Assembly (NCBI GenBank): GCA_016946835.1
Contig: JACVTC010000023.1
Coordinates: 1,574,501 to 1,638,500 of the forward strand
From: Neocallimastix lanati (nom. inval.)
Lineage: Eukaryota; Neocallimastigomycota; Neocallimastigomycetes; Neocallimastigales; Neocallimastigaceae
Direction: 5' to 3'
DNA: 64,000 nucleotides
Shown here piece by piece: positions 47,058 through 59,100 of the stretch; the stretch's first letter is position 1, and every line of letters begins with the position of its first letter. The notes beneath the pieces were generated by a model. The model did no database searches and had not been told where the DNA came from. It saw only the letters and a list, made by a program, of their open reading frames with translations. The translations under genes were made by a program, and so were the position numbers.

Positions 47058-50000
47058 CTAATGGTTGACGACGCTAGCGATGAACTGGCTATAGCTAAAA
47101 TCTTGATAATCCTCCAGCAATTCTGCGTAGTGAGGATTGTCGTCGATCACGTCGGCGTTGACCCACTCTTGTTTATCATTCTGGTACGCAACCAGGTATT
47201 GATAAAGTCCTTGGTGTTTCCTTGATCCAAGGATATGAATTATCTTTAGGTTTCCTGCAGGAGCCGGCACTAATGTTTTAGGTAATTTGTAGAATGGTTC
47301 CAATTCACTCACATGGAACACTGGGTACATATTTGGGAAAGGTGAACGACTTATATCTAATCTATAATTCTTCTTTTCTTCGTCGACACCAACTATCTTG
47401 AATGGTCCGAATTTTCTTGTTGCAAGTTTGTAGAATGGCAACGCGTCATAATTTTCAGGTTTCTTTAGCCATACTTTATCTAACAACCTGTACCTAGGGT
47501 AATTATCTGTACGGGTCCTATCCATATTATCCAGGTATCTTGTTTGGGCGATTTCTAGGATGTGCTTTAGGTTTCCCAAGTTGTGAGCAAAGCTATCGAT
47601 CATTTTAGCTTCACCTAACGAATGTACTAAATCGGCTGTCTTAGGGGAGTTGTGTACCTGGTAGTTATATAAGGTGAGGAAAGGAGATTGTTGGGTAGAA
47701 GCGTGGATTGCGTTGTTATAGCAGAACTCTGCTAAGAACAAGTAGTCCATCCAACTTTCATCATCGTAAGTTCCCACAAAACACCGTAAATAAGTCTCTA
47801 CGTAGGCATTGTTCCTTTCCACTTGGCCTACTGTCTCGTGGTGACTAGTGGTAGCATGGTTTACTTCGGTCCCGAAGAACTCTAGTAGCTCCTTCCATAC
47901 CTGACTGGTGAACTGAACTCCTCTATCAGTTGTAACTACTTTAGGGAATCCATGCAACCTGTAAATCTCCTTCAGGAATGCGTCAGCAGTCTCGTTAGCG
48001 TTGGGCACATGTTTGAATCCTATCAGATGTATCATCTTGGTTAGTTTATCGCATCATACTAAGATACAACCTGCTCTTTTCGTTTCCCAGACGTAACCAC
48101 TATTGGTCCTTACTCTACTCTTCACTGGCAGATCAGTTATAAAATCCAATTGTACCTCTTGCCAGGGTAATTCTGCGACCGGAACTCTTACCGCAGTACC
48201 ATATTCTTTATGGCGATCATCCTTCTTAGTAGCGCAGGTTCTACAAGCTTTTACGTAGCCTGATATATCCTTCCTCATCTTCGGCCAGTAGAAATTCCTA
48301 GATACTAGGTCCGAAGTCTTATCAATTCCTAAGTGTCCTGCGTACTCCGAGTCATGGTTTAATTGAATAATTGTTTTCCTGAACGTTGTGGGCACGTAAA
48401 TTTGTTCAGGGTTTTCCTTTCTAACCAGAAGACCATCTACTTCTAGCCAATGCTTCTTGTTATAATTATTTCTGGCATCTTCTGCTAGATCTTTCATAAT
48501 CTCTTGGGCCATTCTGTCCTGTCGGTAGGCCTGCTTGATATCATCTACGAAATTGGTAGCTAAGGCTAGATAACTGGCTTCTCCATCTACGTCATCAAAT
48601 CCTACCAATTGATCGGGTTTTAATAGACTATCTTTATCAAATTCTTTACCCTCAGTTTTCTCTGTTTCAACTCTTGAGAGGGCGTCAGCTTTACCATTTT
48701 TCTTCCCAGGTCTGTAAACTATTTCAAACCAGTATGTGGCGAATAGTTCTTGCCATCTAATTTGCCTAGGAGTTAGTAATTGTGGTTTGGTAGCGAACAA
48801 CAGATTTCTGTGGTCACTATAAACAATAATTTTATGCTTCGCACCTTGAAGCAAGTGTCGCCATTCTGTAAAAGCAGTCTTAATGGCTAATAGTTCTTTC
48901 TCCGTAATCGAATAATTTACTTCAGCCTTACTAAGTGTCTTAGAATAATAATATATAGGATGAAGGGTACCATCGTCTCCTTTCTGTGACAGCACACCTC
49001 CTATCGCGTAATTACTAGCATCGCATTCAACGAAGAACTGTTTCTCGTGGTCAGGATAAGCTAGTACTGGCGGAGAGGTAAGCATCTCCTTTAATTTGTG
49101 AAACGCAGCTAATCCTTCCTCGCTCCATTCAAATTTTTCTTTCTTTGAGGTCATTTTAAATAACGGTTTGGCTATTTCAGAGAAATTCTTAATAAAATTC
49201 CTGTAATAATTGCAGAAGCCTAAGAAGCTTTGCATCTGCTTGATATTTTCTGGTTGTGGCCATTCGGCCACGGCCTTAATCTTTTCTGGGTCAGTCTCTA
49301 TACCATCCTTGCTGACCACATGGCCTAAAAATGAGATTTTTAACTTATGTAGCTCACATTTGGACATCTTAGCTACAAGTTTATGTTGTATCAGCTTCTT
49401 TAAAATCGTTCGAACATGCTCTACATGTTCCTCCAAAGTTTTGGAATATACGACGATGTCATCTAAGTAGACTTGACAGTACTTCCCGATATCCTCGCTG
49501 AAGACATCATTCACGAAGCTTTGGAACACTGCTGGTGCATTGGTTAACCCAAAAGGCATTACCAAATGCTCAAAGTGTCCAAACTTGGTGTTGAAGGCTG
49601 TCTTATACTCATCACCTTCTCGAATTCGTACCAAGTTATATGCAGATTTTAGGTCGAACTTGGAGAACACAACTGCTCCTTTCATAGCTTCGAACACTGC
49701 ACTAATTCTTGGGATCGGATAGGCGTTGCGTTTAGTCCATTGGTTCAGTTTGCGATAATCCATGCATAGTCGTAGCTCACCTGATTTCTTCGGCACGAAC
49801 AATACAGGGTAACCCGCCGGAGATTCTGACCTTCTTATAAACCCCTTAGCTAAATTCTCATCAATATATTCTTTAAGTGCTTTCTCTTCTTTAGGACTCG
49901 TTGGGTAGATAGCTCCTTTATAAAGTGGTGCATCAGGCTCTAGTTCTATTTTGCAATCATACGGCCTGTGCTCTGGTAATGTCTCAGCGATTTCTTCATT

Positions 50001-52736
50001 GAATGCTTCCGTTAAGTCACCGTAATACTTATCTATAATTTCGCCTATTGACAATAGCTTCTCAAGTCCCACTTTTCTGATTGTTTCCGCTACCGAATCC
50101 TCTTGCGTGATCATGGCTAGATGATCTTTTGTCTGGCTATCTTTTTGTGCACTACCTTCCGTAGGGTTTTTATTGATTTCACTCTCCTTTAGATTTTTAG
50201 TCTTCTGTACCTTGAACCAATCTGCCCATTTATCGTAATCCACTAAATAATCGTAGTAATCCATCGTATACTCAATTCCTCTATCACGGTAATATTGCCT
50301 CGTTAATTCATACACCGTGTCCTTCAACTTCTGGTTATCAATAACCTGATTTATAATTTTGGTAATTCTCGCTGTAGGTTGAATCTCCTTTTGTACAGCT
50401 TCTTCTCTTTCTTCTGGGAGTTGCACCATGTAGATACTTTCACCTGCGCACTCTTCTGGTGAGTCTACATCTGGTAGCCCTGGTCTTTCACCATCTATTT
50501 TATATACCTTAGGCTGTTGATCATGGACGTCAATCTTTCTATAGATTAAATGTCTATCCATGAATCTTGATCCCAGAATGATCGTTCTCGGCATAGCCTC
50601 GGCTAGCCTGCATCTTGTATTAAAGTCGTACCATTTGACTTTACCAGTACGCTCTTCGACCAGCTTAATCTTAATCTTGAACTCTTCCGTAACCTGTGGT
50701 ATCAGCACTTTACCAGCGGCAGTAGTAAACGTTAAGGGACGGTCTTCTGTCTTGAGTCCCATCTCCTTGGCTAACTGCGGATGGATCATGTTGATCTGTG
50801 ATCCAGTATCGTACAGCACATTTAAATCTTGGAGCCCCTCTTTGGTACGAAGATTACTTATCTTGGCCTCAGGCACAAATACTTCGTACTCAGACCCAGC
50901 TTGCATTAGAAGTGCTGTCTTGGGGATTGGATTATTACTGCTGGTACGTGAGTCTTTGTAGTAATTTTGCTTTTCGCTTGGCCTCGTACTAAAATCTTTA
51001 CCACTATTGTGGTTATATCCATCTTTCTTGTTTTTATCGTAATTGTTTTGCTTAGTAGGCTCTTTCCTACTGAAATCTCTTTTGTCGCCTCGGCGATTAT
51101 CGCTGTTCCTCCTTCTTTTGGCTTCAATATCCTTGGAGGGTCTTCGCGGGTCCATCATTCCAAGTAGGGCCATGATGGCTATCTTCCTCTCGCGGTTATA
51201 TTCGTATCTTTCTAGGTAATCGTCTTTGTAATCCGCGGGGAATGTGTCGCATCTCCTTAGACAAGTCATGTAATCTTCTAAGGTTTGCTTTTCTGCAGGC
51301 AGATCATAAAAGGCTTCACGAACCGAGGGTCTAACTTGTTGTACGAGTAGTAGTCTTTTGGTTTCATCCGTTAGCTGAAGTATTCTGCTTAACCTATTGA
51401 ATTCTGATAGGTATTCATAGGCTTTACCCCAATCGTGCCTAAATTTGAGCATTGCTGTTTTAACTTCCTCCAATGTCCTCTCGCTTTTAAATTCTTTCAG
51501 CAATCTATCCATCAGCCTTTGAGGTTGTGGGTCATCTCGTTGTTTGAATACTTCGTCCATTTGGTACCACTTCTTAGCAGTTCCTTGTAAGTGGTCCTCA
51601 ATAAAGTACAACATAGCCGTGGGCTCGCTTTGGTAATACTTCTGGTGTCTACCAAAGTACCTTTTTAACCTGTCAATAAATGATTCTACATCTCCATTTT
51701 CACCATTGAACATTGGGATGTCTCGTTCGTACTCTACAGGGTACGCGTCGGTCATAACCACATCTTCCATCGCACTTTTGGTCATTATAGGCGGCGTGAA
51801 GTGGTGATAACTACCGTATCTTGCTTCTTTAGTATCTATGTGTAGTGGGAAAGGTTTGCTTGTCGATGCCTGCTCTTTATTCTGAGCTTCCAAAGCCAGC
51901 TTACCCAGTCGTTCGATCTCCTGTTGCTGTACCTGGTTAATGGCCATTAGCTTCTCGATTTTTTCTTCAAGCTCATTCAAGTGTGCCTTATCCCTTTCTT
52001 GGTTCGCATCCAAGAATTCCTCAATCTTGAACAATTTCTGACCTTTATCCTCTAGGTCTTGTTGTATTTGTTCTCCTTTTATCTGGTCCGCATCCAGATA
52101 GGTTTCAATCTTCTTGATTTCAGCTTTAACAGCGGCCTCTTTATCTTTACTTTCAGCAAGTTGCTGACTTAGATACGCTTGTACCTTTTGAAGCTCTAGC
52201 ACGCTAGCCTGGCTACTAGACTCCTCGTCTTCCACTCGCCTCTCAACCTCTCCAAATCGTTGGTCCACAGCGGGGATAAAGTTGCTTAGTTCGGCTTCAA
52301 TTTTAGCGAATCTCATTTCACTCTGGTTTTGCATCTGTTCGATCATTGCAGCCGTCTGTTGCTGAGTGCTTATTATCATGTTCTTAAAGTCCTCCATCTG
52401 CTTACTCAGCAAAGCAGCAAAGTCCATCGCTCCAGCATTAACATTTTTGCTTGAACTTTCTCCTTGGTTAGTTCCTGGCCCACTGGCTTCAGGTTTACTA
52501 GCCTCAGGTTGACTCTTCTCAGGCGCCACAGCTGGTTTAGGTTTAGAAACAGCTGGTTTCTCAGGAGTAGTAGTCATTTTCTTGTCTCCTGTATTTTGGC
52601 GTCGAGATGGAGGTGCTTCTACAGGCGTAGGGCTACTATCTGCAGTCACGCTGCCCACTGAACTCTTCAAAGAACCACTCCTTGTGGTTTTTCTTGTGTT
52701 TTCGGGCACTTTGTTATTCTTATTCTTTTTATCCAT
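47058..52736 (-). pseudogene. S3 Gag-Pol polyprotein, one in-frame TGA
   Basis: A continuous 1,892-codon frame from ATG 52736 to TAG 47058, interrupted only by TGA at 48054-48056 (codon 1561). It has a Pro/Ser/Lys-rich N terminus and a long coiled coil (about 150-310). The capsid domain lies at about 340-510, then a basic Lys/Arg-rich stretch without a CCHC knuckle. Protease is at YDTGSQIN (Asp 643). RT has YLDD at 1090-1093, then RNase H (VECDASNYAIGG), HHCC and integrase. A degenerate chromodomain ends the protein. The TGA lies just before the first catalytic Asp of integrase (CDKLTKM follows), so it would abolish integrase unless read through. Gag and Pol are in one frame, as in Tf1. Confidence 0.92.
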
Positions 52737-52855
52737 TTACTTTTCTTAATAATTTATCTAGTAATAAGAAGTGTATTCACTCACTTTCAGTTTATTTAAA
52801 ATATTATAATTTATTCACTTACTTAAATTTATTTAATTGATATGATCGTTCACTT

Positions 52856-52897
<42 letters not shown>

Positions 52898-52923
52898 ATA
52901 TAAAATAAATAAAATAAAAAAAT

Positions 52924-52963
<40 letters not shown>

Positions 52964-53501
52964 ATGTATAGAAATTAATAATTTAAATAAATAATTATTT
53001 TAAAAATTTTTTCTTTCGCTTCCCGAGTCACTACAAATATAAATTTGTACAAAAAATGACTACCTATCAAGCAAAAGCGAATTTTATTTGGTAAAGTACG
53101 AAATTTTTATTAATTAAAAATCGGTACTACCAAAAATTTAAAATTTTTAAATTAAATAATGATTTATAATTAAATTATTAATAAATTAAATTTCGGATAA
53201 GCGAAATTTTAAAAAAAACTTAAATTTTTAAATTTTTGATCAAAATTTTATTTTAAAGCCGAAAAATTTTTTTTTTTTTTTTAACTAAAATTTTTGTGGC
53301 TTCCTCCGCTACGTATTGTGGCGTAAAATTATTGTCAAAAATTTTCTAAGTTATACAAATAAAAGTAAACAAAGAAAATAAATAAACTATGATTTATTTT
53401 TTAAATATTAATTTTATTTTATAAAACTAACTATTCTATCTATTAAATTATTACTTAGCGTTTAAATTTTTATTTAATTATTATCGGCTATTTAGTTATA
53501 A
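52737..53501 (-). other. S3 5' leader
   Basis: A 0.78-kb untranslated leader with two poly-T tracts (52859-52892 and 52927-52956). No short ORF of note. Confidence 0.7.
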
Positions 53502-53512
53502 AGCGTTACTAT
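53502..53512 (-). promoter_or_regulatory. S3 self-complementary primer site (11 nt)
   Basis: Minus strand ATAGTAACGCT starts at the first base after the LTR. It is the exact complement of AGCGTTACTAT inside the LTR (53786-53796), which begins 36 nt after TATAAATA (53825-53832). The length and position match Tf1-type self-priming. Confidence 0.8.
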
Positions 53513-54071
53513 TGTAAAAGGTAAGTTTATTATTAACTAAAATAACGAATAATAACTAAATTTAAAGGCTAAGATAACTTAACACCTCTCTATTCGAGTT
53601 GTTAATAATAAACACTAAATTTAATTAATTCTATAATTATTATTTCTTATTACACGAGAATATAGCGCAGCACTTTATAACTTGATTTGTTATTAGTTAC
53701 TGGGCTTACACTGAGTAATATTTTTTATTCAATAATTATATTTTTATTTAAATAATTTTAATATTTATAATAACAATTTACGTTAATAGTAACGCTAGTG
53801 CGTTACAGTTACAAGTTCAATTATTATTTATACATGTCAATAATATTATGATTGGTAAATAATTTAATTTAACTTAGTTTACTAATCACTAAATAAAATA
53901 TATTTAAATAAATATTTAACTATATAATTATTTATAAAATAATAAAATTTAATGTACGAAAGTAATAAAAGATTTTATTTGATTAGCCGAAATTGCTAGC
54001 TGTTTGGAGATACGTTACGTAACCAAAGAACTATCATTGGATAGACTTGAAGTTACCATGTATCTGTTACA
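53513..54071 (-). repeat. S3 5' LTR
   Basis: 559 bp, TGTAAAAGGTAAG...ATCTGTTACA. On the minus strand it carries TATAAATA followed by the hairpin GTAACGC-ACTA-GCGTTAC, whose 3' arm begins the putative transcript. Confidence 0.92.
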
Positions 54072-54078
54072 GACTCGG

Positions 54079-54676
54079 TGATACAATACAGCTAGAAATA
54101 CGCAAGAAAATTAACAAAGAGAAAATCCTATAATAATATAGTGAAAAATAATTACAATATATAATATACTAAATCATTATATAAATAGATTAAAAATTAA
54201 TTAGACAGCCAATAATATTCAAGATAAAATTAATTAATAAATTTAAAAGAAGAGAATGAAATAAAAGTTAAAGAGAGAGTTTTTTCTTGTTGTTTTAAAA
54301 ATTCTAATGGAGTAAAATAATAGTTTTAGAGAACTTATAGTTTAGTTTAAATAATTAAGTAATTACTTATAGTTAAAGGATAAGAGTTGAATCCTATAAT
54401 TATAAGTAAAATTATTATTAAGATATTAATATAAATTGAATTATTAGAGATAGATAAAAATCATTATATTCAGAGGAATATAAATATAATTGTAATAATT
54501 TATATAAAATAAATAAATAAATAAAAACAAGATTTAAAAAGAAATAAATAAATTTTATTATTTGTGTAAATTATTATTTATTATCTTTGAGTTGGAATAT
54601 ATTATTTTACAAATTCCCTATTTGCTCGACCTCGTTATAAATAGAAATCTGATACTTTATTACTTATATTGTATCA
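54079..54676 (+). repeat. T3 5' LTR
   Basis: TGATACAATACAGC...TATTGTATCA. TATAAATAG at 54636-54644 lies near the 3' end; whether it is the promoter is uncertain. Confidence 0.93.
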
Positions 54677-54684
54677 TAAATTTT

Positions 54685-54704
54685 TGGTGGAGAATCCGGG
54701 CGAG
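54685..54704 (+). promoter_or_regulatory. T3 primer-binding site
   Basis: TGGTGGAGAATCCGGGCG, eight bases inside the LTR, shared with T1. It begins TGG, as expected for pairing with a tRNA CCA end. Confidence 0.75.
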
Positions 54705-55024
54705 CAAAATAAAATAATATGAAAACAATGAAAAGAAAATAATAATAATTAAATAATAGTTTGAATAGTATTGATTTAATTTCTTTCTAATAAAACAAAC
54801 CTTTCAAAAAAAATTTAGATTTTTTTTTTTATTTTATTTTATCTTATTTTATTTTTCATTATTTTCTTTTTTTAAAATTTTTTTTTTTACAAATAAAATA
54901 CTTTATTAATCATATTATATAATATATCAATAATATAAAAATTTAATTACAAATATTCTACCTATTCTTAATTCTACATTTAACAATTTACATTAATATT
55001 AATTATAAAAAAAAAAAAAAAAAA
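54705..55024 (+). other. T3 5' leader
   Basis: AT-rich untranslated leader ending in a poly-A run (55008-55024) immediately before the gag ATG. Confidence 0.7.
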
Positions 55025-56170
55025 ATGATTGATGCCGAAAAGTTACAAAGGGTTCTACCTCGCTTGAACGATTATGACAAAGACGTTGATACTTGGATTA
55101 GCGACTTAGCTAAAACCCTAGAATTATATGACATCGTCGAACCAAGAAAGATCTTCATTTGGGTATTAGAAGCCACAGATGAAGATGTACATGGAGATTT
55201 GAATTCTCTTAAAGTGAAAAAGGGAAATGAAGTGAAATATCCTTCCCTCAAGCAAATTCAATCGTGCATCGAAGAATACTTAAACATCACTGAAAATGAT
55301 AAATGTTCTATTCTAAAGGATTTAAAAATTAGTAACAATGAAACAATAAAAAAATTTAATTATAGACATAAAAGATTATATCACAGGCTAAGCAGAGACC
55401 GTCAACAATTTGTCTCCGTAAAAGACTACATAAATGCAATAAAAACTCGAATGTATCCTTGCTCAAGAGTATTGGAGGCTGAATGTGAAACATTAAGCGA
55501 AGCTTACAAGGTAGCTGAGGTTGCAGAAGAAACAGAGAGAGAGATGAATACAGTTTCATTTAATGAAAATAATTATCATAGTAATAATTTGATGATAGCT
55601 CAGAATAACAGAGGTTTATCGATTATGAATCACCCATTCTATCAAGGATTTTTAGTAGGACAATCCCGTCGTCGTGGCATCCAGAGATATTTTAATCCTA
55701 ATTATAATAATTATAACACTTATGGATATAAAGATAATAATAATAATAGTCAATATTATAATAACTATAATAATTATTATAATAATAAAAACCTCAATGG
55801 AAATACTTATAATAATGTAAATGGAATTAATAATAATACTAATTCAAAATATAACAGTCAAAATTTTAATAACTATAGAAACTATATGGAAAATAATAAT
55901 CAATCTTACGGTAATAACAAACGAAATATTGCGGCCTTTACCCCTGGAAATAATCTCATGTCGATCACTAACTTAAATGGTGATAACAAAAATAATAATC
56001 AAATTAAGGAGGTTAATACTTCCAATTTTGGTAATAATTTAAATAAACGACTTATCTGTTTCCGTTGCTCACAACCGGGACACAAATTTACGGATTGCCC
56101 CTATTCCTTTAAACAACTTGCAGAAATGGAAGAAAAAGCATCAAGTAGTACTAGCCATTTAAACCAATAA
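55025..56170 (+). CDS. gag: T3 Gag (capsid/nucleocapsid)
   Basis: Intact, 381 residues. The N terminus shares LPRLNDYDKDVDTWISDL with T1 and T2, and the capsid-like region covers about residues 1-180. An Asn/Tyr-rich middle (about 225-330) is followed by a CCHC knuckle CFRCSQPGHKFTDC at 345-358, then a short tail to TAA 56168-56170. It would form the particle shell and bind genomic RNA. The last codons contain the slippery heptamer used to enter pol. ATG follows the leader poly-A directly and no upstream ATG in frame was seen. Confidence 0.93.
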   Translation: MIDAEKLQRVLPRLNDYDKDVDTWISDLAKTLELYDIVEPRKIFIWVLEATDEDVHGDLNSLKVKKGNEVKYPSLKQIQSCIEEYLNITENDKCSILKDLKISNNETIKKFNYRHKRLYHRLSRDRQQFVSVKDYINAIKTRMYPCSRVLEAECETLSEAYKVAEVAEETEREMNTVSFNENNYHSNNLMIAQNNRGLSIMNHPFYQGFLVGQSRRRGIQRYFNPNYNNYNTYGYKDNNNNSQYYNNYNNYYNNKNLNGNTYNNVNGINNNTNSKYNSQNFNNYRNYMENNNQSYGNNKRNIAAFTPGNNLMSITNLNGDNKNNNQIKEVNTSNFGNNLNKRLICFRCSQPGHKFTDCPYSFKQLAEMEEKASSSTSHLNQ

Positions 56171-56191
56171 TTGGGAGAAGGATGACTCCCA
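56158..56191 (+). promoter_or_regulatory. T3 -1 ribosomal frameshift signal
   Basis: Heptamer T TTA AAC (56158-56164) in gag phase, 7-nt spacer spanning the gag stop, then stem TGGGAG/CTCCCA (56172-56191) around loop AAGGATGA. The -1 frame is open from here through the Met at 56182 and on to 60255. Confidence 0.82.
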
Positions 56192-59100
56192 GTAAACAAA
56201 CCAACCAAGTAGAAAATAACCCAAAGACACTTCCAATAATTAACAACTCACCTGAAGTCATTGCTACCGCCATCAAGAATACCAAAACAAAAAGTAAGAG
56301 TCTTACACCATCTAGAAGAGAAATATTAAAGAACAATCCAATTCCTATACAAACAACAGCAATGAATCATAATAATCATTTAGTGAGTTCAAATAATAAA
56401 AATAAACAATTAACTAATACTAATAAACAAAACAATAAATTAAATAAATTAAAAAGTAATACTATATCAGACAAGAGCGAAGAAGATGTCTTAATGTCTG
56501 AAAAAAGCAATCAAGATTTTAATAAAAATACTAATGAGAGTAATAATACTTCAATATATAATGAGAATGATAACAATGAAATTCAAGAAGGTAATAACCA
56601 AATTGAGAATAATGATGACTTACCTATTAATGAGACAGAAAAATTAAACTACCTAGATCCTTCCTTTATTACCGAAAAGAATATCAGGAGCGTGAAGAAA
56701 TCTAATAAATTAAAAAGAGCACAAGAAATTTTAGATAGTCCCACACAAGGTGATAATAAAATGAATAATAAAGAAGAAAATAAAGAAAGGCACATAAAAT
56801 TAGTAGAAGAATTTGACGAATATCTGATAGAAGATTTAGTTAAAGAAATAGCTTCTACTGAAATTAATACTAAATTAGTACACTTACTTGATTTATTTCC
56901 GAAGTTTAGGGCAGCCTTTTCGAAAGCTTTAAAATTAAATCCTAGAAATTCTACAAGCACTCTATTATCAATATTTAGTAAATTTAAAATTAGTAAAACA
57001 AAAGAAAAAGTAGAAGGTGCCAATACTGAAATATTTTTGGACACTTGTGCGAGTCTTAATATAATTACTCGCTCAGCTTTACAAAAATTAAAAATTAACA
57101 AACCTACCTTAGAAACTATCAATGAAACCATAGTACAAGCCTGTTCCGAAACATCCGTACAATCCGAAATTATAGAATTAGAAATAACAATTGGGAACAA
57201 ATCATTCAAAGATTATTTCAGAATAATAGAAAAGGATAATTTATTTGACATATTAATTGGAGTTGATTCTTTAAAAAAGAATAGATTTATTTTAGATTTT
57301 GTTAATGATACTCTGTACTATGTTGATAACAATAATAATTACCATAAACTATCAGATCTACAATATGACACTCGTCCCATGAATCAAGATGATAATGTTA
57401 ATACAGAAGATTTAGATCCTCAGCCCTTATTGTGCACCTTAGTGGTAAATAACACAGACTTTAATAAACAAGAAGATCCTAAACCAAATAAAAATGAAAT
57501 AATTGATAAAATTGTTAATTCATTACCATCTAATGTTCAAAAAGAAGTTAAAGAAATGTTTCAAAAATTTATTAATATATTAGCTTTAAAAACCGACGAA
57601 TTGGGAAAATCAAAGTTATTCCCACATAAAATAAATTTATTACCTGGGTCAAGACCCATAAAACAAAGAGCCTATCGATTAACCAAAAATCAAACAATAG
57701 CTTTAAAGAAAATATTGAAGAAACTAATTAGAGACTGGCTTATCGAACCATCCTCTTCCCAATGGTCTTCACCTATTGTTTTAGTCCCAAAAAAGAATAA
57801 AGATTGGAGGTTATGTGTAGATTATCGGAAATTAAATGATTTAACTATAAAAGATTCGTATTCTTTACCTCTTATTGATGATATTCTATCATTAGCTGGT
57901 GATAACATAAAAATTCTATCCACTATTGATTTGTACTCTGGATATCACCAGATTCCCATGGATACAGCCGATAAGGATAAAACCGCTTTTACAACTATGT
58001 TTGGCAACTACAACTTCCGTGTAATGCCTTTTGGACTTTGCAATGCCCCCGCCACTTTTCAAAGAGAGATGAATCGTATCTTCTTCGATTTAATAGGAGA
58101 CTGCATGTTCGTGTATATTGATGATCTAATTATATTTTCAAAGTCTTTAGATGAACATATTTGTCACTTACATAAGGTATTTACAATTTTACAAGAAAAT
58201 GAATTAAAAATAAATTTAGAAAAATGTTCTTTCTTTAAAACTGAAGTCAAAATCTTAGGGCATTTGCTTTCGACAAAAGGATTATCTCCTTTAAATGACA
58301 AGGTAAAGGTTATATCACAATGGCTACCTCCGAAGAATTTGAAAAAGGTAAGGTCGTTTTTAGGAGCAGTTTCGTATTATAGAAAATTTATTAAAAATTT
58401 CGCCATGATTGCAAAGCCTTTATATCAACTATTGAAGAAAGACGCACCTTTTTGTTGGACTGAAGATTGCACTAATTCATTTCATTTATTAAAGAATAAG
58501 CTAATTGAAGCACCTATTTTAACAGCTCCTAATTATTCAAAACCGTTTATTATTAGAACTGACGCTTCTCGTGATGGTTTAGGAGGTGTATTGTTACAAA
58601 AGAACCAAGATGGTATAGAAGTCCCAATTTACTTTGAAAGTCGTACCTTATCCAACTCAGAACTTAACTATAGCATAACAGACCTTGAAGGAAAAGCAGT
58701 TTATCACTGTGTTCAAAAGTTTAAACCATATATTTCTGGAAGCCCGTTTAATACAATGGTTTATACTGATCATAAACCACTTGTATATATATTTGCTAAG
58801 AGAGAACCAACCAACAGCCGTCACTTGAAATGGATTACTGAACTCAGTATTTTAAATGTTCAAGTAGCATATGAAGAAGGCAAAAATAATTTTGTTGCTG
58901 ATGCACTATCAAGAATGGTAGCAGTTAATAATGATGATAATAATAATATTAATAATAATGATTTAATTATGAATAATATTTCTTCTTACAAACCTGCTTC
59001 GGATCAACCTGTAGAAACTATTAATATAATTACTACTAATAATAATTTACCTTCTAATGTTGTTGCGGATTCGGACTCTGATACTATTAACACATATATG

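Larger units (their letters stand above)
46475..54071 (-). mobile_element. Chromovirus-type Ty3 element S3
   Basis: Full-length, with 559-bp LTRs (46475-47033 and 53513-54071) that are nearly identical and flanked by TACTC/GACTC (probable 5-bp duplication with one change). It has one very long minus-strand Gag-Pol frame with a single internal TGA. Its base composition is close to 40% GC in the coding part, far higher than any neighbour. It inserted ten bases into the K LTR. Confidence 0.93.

Noticed and set aside
49210-49470. Small plus-strand frames inside S3 (also 49540-49722 and 50560-50961)
   Set aside because: Antisense shadows of the S3 Gag-Pol frame, without motifs.
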